Part shown: one piece after another, positions 59,280 through 64,000 of the stretch | Position numbering within the stretch: position 1 is the first letter of the stretch | Layout of the letters: every line of letters begins with the position of its first letter | Assembly: GCA_910578885.1 (NCBI GenBank) | Contig: CAJTSH010000003.1 | Coordinates: 81,771-145,770, forward strand | DNA length: 64,000 nt | Origin: an uncultured Lachnospiraceae bacterium | GTDB lineage: Bacteria; Bacillota; Clostridia; Lachnospirales; Lachnospiraceae | Direction of reading: 5' to 3' | Notes under the pieces: model-generated | Told to the model about the DNA's origin: nothing | Databases searched by the model: none | The model's input: the letters and a program-made list of their open reading frames with translations, nothing else | Translations under genes and position numbers: made by a program

Positions 59280-60467
59280 TTAGTATTTCTCAACAATTGT
59301 TGCGCAGCCCATTCCACCGCCGATACACAAAGTAGCAAGACCTTTCTTGACCTCGTCTCTCTTCTGCATCTCATGCAGCAAGGTTACAAGGATACGGCAG
59401 CCGGATGCTCCAACCGGATGTCCGAGCGCAATAGCGCCTCCGTTTACATTTACTTTAGCCATATCAAAGTTCAAATCTCTTGCAACTGCAATTGACTGAG
59501 CAGCAAATGCCTCGTTTGCCTCAATTAAATCAATGTCGTCCATTGACATTCCGGCAATCTTTAATGCCTTATTGGTTGCAGGAACCGGTCCTACGCCCAT
59601 GATCTCAGGCTCTACGCCGCCAAGAGCGCCGGCAATAAAGGTAGCCATCGGTTTTACGCCGAGCTCTAATGCTTTCTCTTCACTCATTACAACGATTGCT
59701 GCAGCGCCGTCATTGATTCCGGAAGCGTTGCCTGCCGTAACCAGTCCGCCGTCTTTGCCGGAACAGCACTTCAGGTTGCTTAAGGATTCTTTTGTTGTGC
59801 CTGCGCGAGGTCCTTCATCTGTCACGAAATCAACGATTTCTTTCTTGACCTTAACCGGTACAGGAACAATCTCATCCTTGAACTTGCCCTCAGCAATTGC
59901 CTTCTCGCATTTCTGCTGGCTGTTTGCAGAGAACTCGTCCAATTCCTCACGGGTAATTCCATATTTATCACATACGTTCTCAGCCGTAATCATCATATGA
60001 TAATGGTTGAACGCATCTGTCAATGCATCGTTTACCATCGTATCGATGATTGTTGCGTTGTTCATACGATATCCAAAACGAGCTTTTGTCATAGCATACG
60101 GAGCCATAGACATGTTCTCCATACCACCGGCAACAACGATATCTGCCTGTCCAGCCATAATCATATTAGCGGCTTCATTCACACATTTCAGACCGGAACC
60201 ACATACTACATTCAATGTAAATGCCGGTACCTCGATTGGCAATCCTGCTTTGATAGATGCCTGACGTGCAACGTTCTGTCCCTGTGCCGCCTGAATGACG
60301 CAGCCCATCATAACTTCGTCAACCTGCTCCGGTTTCACGCCCGCTCTGTTCAATGCTTCCTTAATCACGATTGCTCCTAAGTCAGCCGCCGGGGTATTGC
60401 TCAATGCTCCGCCCATTTTTCCGATTGCTGTACGGCATGCGCCAGCTAAAACTACTTTCTTTGCCAT
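59280..60467 (-). CDS. thl: Acetyl-CoA acetyltransferase (thiolase)
   Basis: 395 residues. The acyl-enzyme Cys is in NVVCGSGLKCV, the His in GGAIALGHPVGASGCRI and the second Cys in CIGGGMG. It condenses two acetyl-CoA to acetoacetyl-CoA, the first step to butyrate. AAGGAGACGAG precedes the ATG. First gene of the thl-hbd-bcd-etfB-etfA cluster, with a Rex-like operator in the leader. Confidence 0.97.
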   Translation of the reverse strand: MAKKVVLAGACRTAIGKMGGALSNTPAADLGAIVIKEALNRAGVKPEQVDEVMMGCVIQAAQGQNVARQASIKAGLPIEVPAFTLNVVCGSGLKCVNEAANMIMAGQADIVVAGGMENMSMAPYAMTKARFGYRMNNATIIDTMVNDALTDAFNHYHMMITAENVCDKYGITREELDEFSANSQQKCEKAIAEGKFKDEIVPVPVKVKKEIVDFVTDEGPRAGTTKESLSNLKCCSGKDGGLVTAGNASGINDGAAAIVVMSEEKALELGVKPMATFIAGALGGVEPEIMGVGPVPATNKALKIAGMSMDDIDLIEANEAFAAQSIAVARDLNFDMAKVNVNGGAIALGHPVGASGCRILVTLLHEMQKRDEVKKGLATLCIGGGMGCATIVEKY

Positions 60468-60498
60468 TTTCTCGTCTCCTTCTAAATATATTTTTTAG

Positions 60499-60516
60499 AT
60501 GTTAAATTTTTAACAA
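60499..60516 (-). promoter_or_regulatory. Rex-type redox operator in the thl leader
   Basis: TTGTTAAAAATTTAACAT on the minus strand matches the clostridial Rex consensus TTGTTAANNNNTTAACAA at all but the last defined base. It lies about 50 nt after the predicted transcription start and 31 nt before the thl start codon, so Rex could block elongation when NADH is low. Confidence 0.65.
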
Positions 60517-60570
60517 TCTTTTGTAAAAAAAATAAAAATTGCCATGAAATGACCGTTTTTCCATAACTAG

Positions 60571-60599
60571 ATGTTACCATATCTGTCCTTTTTTTGCAA
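60571..60599 (-). promoter_or_regulatory. Promoter of the butyrate gene cluster
   Basis: TTGCAA, 17-nt spacer, TAACAT on the minus strand; four of six bases match in each box. The leader would be about 100 nt long and A/T-rich. Confidence 0.45.
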
Positions 60600-60642
60600 C
60601 AGAAATCTTGTGAAGATATTGCAAAAAATGGTAAATTGCTTG

Positions 60643-60681
60643 TAAAAAAACGGCAAATCTGCACATTTTTACAGACCTGCC
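60643..60681 (-). terminator. Intrinsic terminator after the SleB-type hydrolase gene
   Basis: On the minus strand GGCAGGTCTG pairs with CAGATTTGCC (10 bp with two G-U pairs) followed by GTTTTTTT, 13 nt after the stop codon. Confidence 0.75.
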
Positions 60682-60693
60682 ATTTCCTTGTTC

Positions 60694-61887
60694 TTAATAA
60701 AATACATGATTCCCTATAATCGTTCCGTCAATCAGACCATTATTCGTCCGAAAATACAAGGCATCGATGGTTCGTTTTCCTGCCAGTACCTCCTTCGCCG
60801 CTTTCACACTGGAGCTTCCCGCCCCTTTTGCCAAAACCGTTGCAAAACGTCCGCTCGCCACCGGTGAGAACTGCCCAGACTGATAAATTACGCCGACTAC
60901 CGTATTCGGGAAAGATGAACTTGCCACTCGGTTCATTACCACACTTCCGACAGCCAGCTTGCCTTCATAGATTTCACCGCCTGCTTCACATTCAATAATT
61001 GCCGCCAGAAGAGCCTCGTCCCCCTGTGCCGGAATGACCTTGATGTCTTCGGGCTTCTGCTTTTCTTTCCCTTTGTCTTGTTCTTTCCCTTGTTCTTTCT
61101 GTTTACGGAGCTGCTCTAGTCTCTCCGCCTCCTCCTTCTCCTTTTTCTTTTCCAGCTCATCCTCGTATGCTTTTTGTTTCTCTATTTCTTCCTCATAACC
61201 GCCAAGCGTATTCTCCGCATCTGAGATCTGTCCCTGTGCTGCATTTATTTTCACTTTCTTTTCTTCGATCAGTGTATGAACCTCATTTTGTTTCTCTTCT
61301 TTTTCCTTTTTTAAATATTCTTCTTCCTGCCGCTTCTCCTCAAGCCGCTCCTTTTCATCTTCAATTGCATGAAGCGTCTCAATATACACGTCCAGCATAT
61401 CCCTGTCGTAATTTGTAATTGCTGCTGCGTACTCGGAACGATTCAGGAAATCTGAAATGGACTTAGATGCAAGAAGAATTTCCATTATGTTACCTTGTCC
61501 GTTTTCGTATATATATTTGATCCGCCTCTTCATGTTTTCATACTGCTCTTCGGACTTCTTTTCCATTTTCTCTATTCCTGCCTCTTTCTCCGCTATCGAG
61601 GCATTTGTTACATCCAACTGCTGCTCCAATTCTTCTAAATCAGCGCTGATATTGTAAAGCTGCGTGTCCAATTGCTGCAGTTCCCCAGACAAATTACTTT
61701 TGTATTGATTCAGCCTTTCCAGTTCTTTTTCCTTTTCCTGCTTCCTCTGCTCCAGCTCGTCGATTTTTGATGCAGTATCATTCAGCTTGTCCTGTGTTGT
61801 TTCCGCATGAGAAACAATCGCCATACCGAAAGTCAGGCATAACAAAAGCGTCAGTATCTGCACTTTGTATCGTATTCGTTTTCTCAT
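60694..61887 (-). CDS. Secreted cell wall hydrolase: coiled coil plus SleB-type domain
   Basis: 397 residues. A signal peptide (about 1-28) leads to a long coiled coil (about 32-265) like that of the peptidoglycan hydrolase CwlO/PcsB group, then a Lys/Glu/Gln-rich linker, then a C-terminal hydrolase domain (about 288-397) with LLAAIIECEAGGEIYEGKLAVGSVVMNRV and FPNTVVGVIYQSGQFSPV, the SleB/hydrolase_2 pattern with its catalytic Glu. It should cut peptidoglycan outside the cell; a CwlO-type coiled coil suggests activation by FtsEX-like contact. Expressed alone from the promoter at 61970. Confidence 0.9.
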   Translation of the reverse strand: MRKRIRYKVQILTLLLCLTFGMAIVSHAETTQDKLNDTASKIDELEQRKQEKEKELERLNQYKSNLSGELQQLDTQLYNISADLEELEQQLDVTNASIAEKEAGIEKMEKKSEEQYENMKRRIKYIYENGQGNIMEILLASKSISDFLNRSEYAAAITNYDRDMLDVYIETLHAIEDEKERLEEKRQEEEYLKKEKEEKQNEVHTLIEEKKVKINAAQGQISDAENTLGGYEEEIEKQKAYEDELEKKKEKEEAERLEQLRKQKEQGKEQDKGKEKQKPEDIKVIPAQGDEALLAAIIECEAGGEIYEGKLAVGSVVMNRVASSSFPNTVVGVIYQSGQFSPVASGRFATVLAKGAGSSSVKAAKEVLAGKRTIDALYFRTNNGLIDGTIIGNHVFY

Positions 61888-61969
61888 AGCATTTTCCTTT
61901 CATATGTATTTCATATTCCCCTGCGACATCAAATATCAGCGGTCTTTGACGTCCCAACTAATCATCCCG

Positions 61970-61998
61970 ATTATAGCACATCCACATGTTTCATACAA
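61970..61998 (-). promoter_or_regulatory. Promoter of the SleB-type hydrolase gene
   Basis: TTGTAT, 17-nt spacer, TATAAT on the minus strand, in the 305-bp divergent gap 61888-62192. The other half of the gap is A/T-rich with several TATAAT-like words on the plus strand ahead of the HD-GYP-like gene, none with a clear -35. Confidence 0.55.
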
Positions 61999-62192
61999 CA
62001 ATGCCGCCACATGTATACAACTTGCTTTTTCGCAAAATAAGGTTGATAGAAAGCTGAATATAGCCGATATTATTTAAGTACAATTAAAATGATAAAATTC
62101 GTAAATTGTATTTCTGGATATAATATGATATTATAGTAAGAAGGGAATTTATTTCCACTCATAAATATGATACTTGAAACGGAGGTGCCGGT

Positions 62193-63461
62193 ATGCAATT
62201 CGTAAAAACAGGCGACTTAAAGCCGGGAATGAGACTTGCAAAACCTATCTACAACAAAATGGGCGTAATGCTATATGAAAGAGATACAAAATTAAATGCA
62301 CAGGGTATTGAGAGCGTCAAGAATTTCAACCTGATCGGCATTTACATCTTAGAGCCTGCGGAACCCGTTCCGCCTTTGTCAGAAGAAGATATCGCTTTTG
62401 AGCAGTTCCAGACAGTTTCCATGTTCCAGTTGCGCACCTGCATGGATCAGATTCTCAACAACACACCGCCCATAGGTCTGAATGAATTGGTAAACAGCAT
62501 TATTACTAACTATGGTTCTTTAGACCATAAGCTGAACTTCACCCAGAACTTAAGAAGTTCCAGTGACTATACATATAAGCATGCAATTAGTACGGCGATT
62601 CTTTCCGCCATGATTTCCAATACATTAGGCTCGCCATATAATTTAAAGGTGGCATGTGTCACTGCTGCGCTGCTTTACGATATCGGTTATCTTTTGGTTC
62701 CTCAGGATATTTTGGATAAGGGAAACAGACTGAGTCCTGCCGACCAGAGAACCATTCAGGAATGCCGGAAGCTTGGCTTTGAAAAGCTCAATTCCGGAGC
62801 AGACCCTTTTCTTGAGCAGACAGTTTTGAAAATGATTTCTCAGGTTATCTATGTTACGAATCCAGCCGATCGAGAGCCGGAAGAGAAGATTTCACTATTA
62901 AATGGCAGCAAACTTCTCAAGGTTGCAGATACCTTTGATCGAATGACCGCTATGAGCTTAGACAAAGAACCCGTTTCAGAAATCATTGCTATTCGTCATT
63001 TGTTGAATAAGCCTGAACAATTTGATTCACGGGTTGTAAACGCATTATCTACGAGTATCAATATCCTTCCTGCCGGATGCTGTATAGATATTACCGGCTT
63101 TGAAAAGGCTATGGTACTGATGGAGAATCCGGACAATTTCATGCAGCCTTTGATTTTAAAATTCTCTGATAATCGCATATACGATTTGAGGGATCCTGAG
63201 GTAAATCAGGAAATTCAGGTTCTGGATATTATGAAAACGATGGATAACCGAATTATGGTTGATGAAGCCACTCTGAAACATTTTTATGCAGATGACGTCA
63301 TCAAAAAGGCGGCGGACAGTTTCCATCGGAAAAAGGAAGAGCTGATACGCAAGGGACGTTATGATGATGCGCCCGCAAACAAATCTTCCAAACCGATAAT
63401 GAAAAGCAGCCAGTCTGCGCCATCACCGGCAGATGCCCAAAAACGGAGACGCTTAAAATAA
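62193..63461 (+). CDS. Degenerate HD-GYP-domain protein (probably inactive)
   Basis: 422 residues. The N-terminus (QFVKTGDLKPGMRLAKPIYNKMGVMLYERDTKL) parallels that of the HD-GYP protein at 36953 and HAISTAI aligns with HSVDVA. But the metal-binding HDVGK is replaced by YDIGYL and the HHEKIDGNGYP block is missing, so cyclic di-GMP hydrolysis is not expected. A strand-rich part and a basic, proline- and serine-rich tail ending RRRLK follow. It may bind the nucleotide as a receptor or regulate another HD-GYP enzyme. ACGGAGG precedes the ATG. Confidence 0.85.
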   Translation: MQFVKTGDLKPGMRLAKPIYNKMGVMLYERDTKLNAQGIESVKNFNLIGIYILEPAEPVPPLSEEDIAFEQFQTVSMFQLRTCMDQILNNTPPIGLNELVNSIITNYGSLDHKLNFTQNLRSSSDYTYKHAISTAILSAMISNTLGSPYNLKVACVTAALLYDIGYLLVPQDILDKGNRLSPADQRTIQECRKLGFEKLNSGADPFLEQTVLKMISQVIYVTNPADREPEEKISLLNGSKLLKVADTFDRMTAMSLDKEPVSEIIAIRHLLNKPEQFDSRVVNALSTSINILPAGCCIDITGFEKAMVLMENPDNFMQPLILKFSDNRIYDLRDPEVNQEIQVLDIMKTMDNRIMVDEATLKHFYADDVIKKAADSFHRKKEELIRKGRYDDAPANKSSKPIMKSSQSAPSPADAQKRRRLK

Positions 63462-63494
63462 TAAAATACCATGAATCGAGTAGGGTAGACTTTT

Positions 63495-63560
63495 CCTACT
63501 CGCCATGCAGGGGCGTGTAGCAAAGCTGTTAGGTTCCTTATGTGTCCCTACGCATAAAAA
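63495..63560. repeat. Structured intergenic repeat, copy B
   Basis: About 66 bp matching copy A at 50279: starts CCTACTCGCC, has GGGGCGTGT, an inner hairpin (AGC/GCT), TTCCTT and the end CATAAAAA. Preceded by GAGTAGG (63478-63484), which pairs with CCTACTC, so the whole region after the HD-GYP-like gene can fold. The IS66 element appears to begin right after it. Confidence 0.65.
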
Positions 63561-64000
63561 GGGGCTGTCGGTTAATACCGTTTTTTAGTCTCTAAATCTT
63601 AAACTAAGAATCTCCCATAGAAATCAGTATTTTTAATGCCTGATATTCCGTGGGAGGTAACCGCCAAATAATAATGCGGTCAGATAAAAAATTACCCCAG
63701 CCCTTTGCGAGTTGGAGTAATTCACTATAATTCACATGCGATTTTTGATAGATTGGAGTTTTTCACTCCAGGGTGCAAGCTCTGCGAGCTGATTATCGGT
63801 CATCTCTTTCGTTGTCCGATGGTCCAACAGAAATTTCAGATATCCGTAAACATTCAGGTCATGCGCCTTTGCCATCTCAACCATTGTATAAACTACAGCA
63901 CTGGCATTGGCTCCTTCTACAGAATCACTGAACAGCCAGTTCTTCCGGCCGACTGCAAATGGACGGATCGCGTTCTCGCTGAGGTTGTTCGTAAAGCTGC
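63561..64000 (-). mobile_element. IS66-family insertion sequence, one end
   Basis: Right-hand part of the window up to the edge. It includes the transposase C-terminus and about 170 nt of non-coding end sequence (63561-63731). The exact end and the terminal repeat cannot be fixed from one side; GGGGCTGTCGG at 63561 is a candidate because a known repeat stops directly before it. Confidence 0.65.
63732..64000 (-). CDS. IS66 family transposase (partial, C-terminus)
   Basis: The last 88 codons of an IS66-type TnpC transposase, cut by the window edge. The frame reads SFTNNLSENAIRPFAVGRKNWLFSDS (the Glu in LSENAIRP is the last residue of the DDE triad), EGANASAVVYTMVEMAKAHDLNVYGYLKFLL and LAPWS before the stop. 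No lesion is visible in this piece. Confidence 0.9.
   Translation of the reverse strand, partial: SFTNNLSENAIRPFAVGRKNWLFSDSVEGANASAVVYTMVEMAKAHDLNVYGYLKFLLDHRTTKEMTDNQLAELAPWSEKLQSIKNRM

Overview
The window looks like chromosome from a spore-forming, anaerobic, butyrate-producing member of the Bacillota, most probably the Lachnospiraceae. The basis is gene content: the five forespore spoVA genes, LL-diaminopimelate aminotransferase, a thl-hbd-bcd-etfB-etfA cluster, an ANTAR regulator beside glutamine synthetase, HD-GYP proteins, and GGAGG-type ribosome binding sites throughout. The species cannot be named from the sequence alone. No rRNA, tRNA or CRISPR array was seen.

Left part (1-23.7 kb): a partial ABC ATPase, then a NarL-type two-component system whose kinase and regulator genes are separated by a GH17-type glucanase gene with its own promoter. 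Convergent to it is a block of about 17 kb on the minus strand. It encodes a tandem array of seven related lipoproteins (one internally deleted, plus two decayed gene relics), two lipoprotein adaptors (one internally duplicated), one large FtsX-like permease and two MacB/LolD-like ATPases. Behind it lies an OmpR-type two-component operon with a third, anchored protein. Together this reads as an envelope ABC exporter with an amplified lipoprotein family, flanked by two signalling systems. It is the strongest candidate in the window for an undescribed system.

Middle part (23.7-42 kb): dapL, a dead Rpn-type nuclease gene, a hisA-glnA-ANTAR operon, an O-antigen-ligase-like protein, a Big_2 repeat surface protein, guaB, an Asn-rich lipoprotein, spoVAE-spoVAD, a small HTH protein, a chromosomal erm-like rRNA methylase with a short leader, an HD-GYP protein, an ABC-F protein and a membrane-anchored alpha/beta hydrolase.

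Right part (42-64 kb): a raffinose-family sugar operon (binding protein, two permeases, GH36 alpha-galactosidase, amylosucrase-like GH13) divergent from an AraC regulator. Then come spoVAC, a LacI-sensor-GGDEF fusion and spoVAA-spoVAB. Sigma-G-type promoters precede spoVAC and the spoVAA transcript. These are followed by the butyrate genes (crotonase missing, Rex-like operator upstream of thl), a coiled-coil SleB-type wall hydrolase, a degenerate HD-GYP protein, and the edge of an IS66 element. Two small structured repeats each occur twice in the window (26.2 and 35.4 kb; 50.3 and 63.5 kb).
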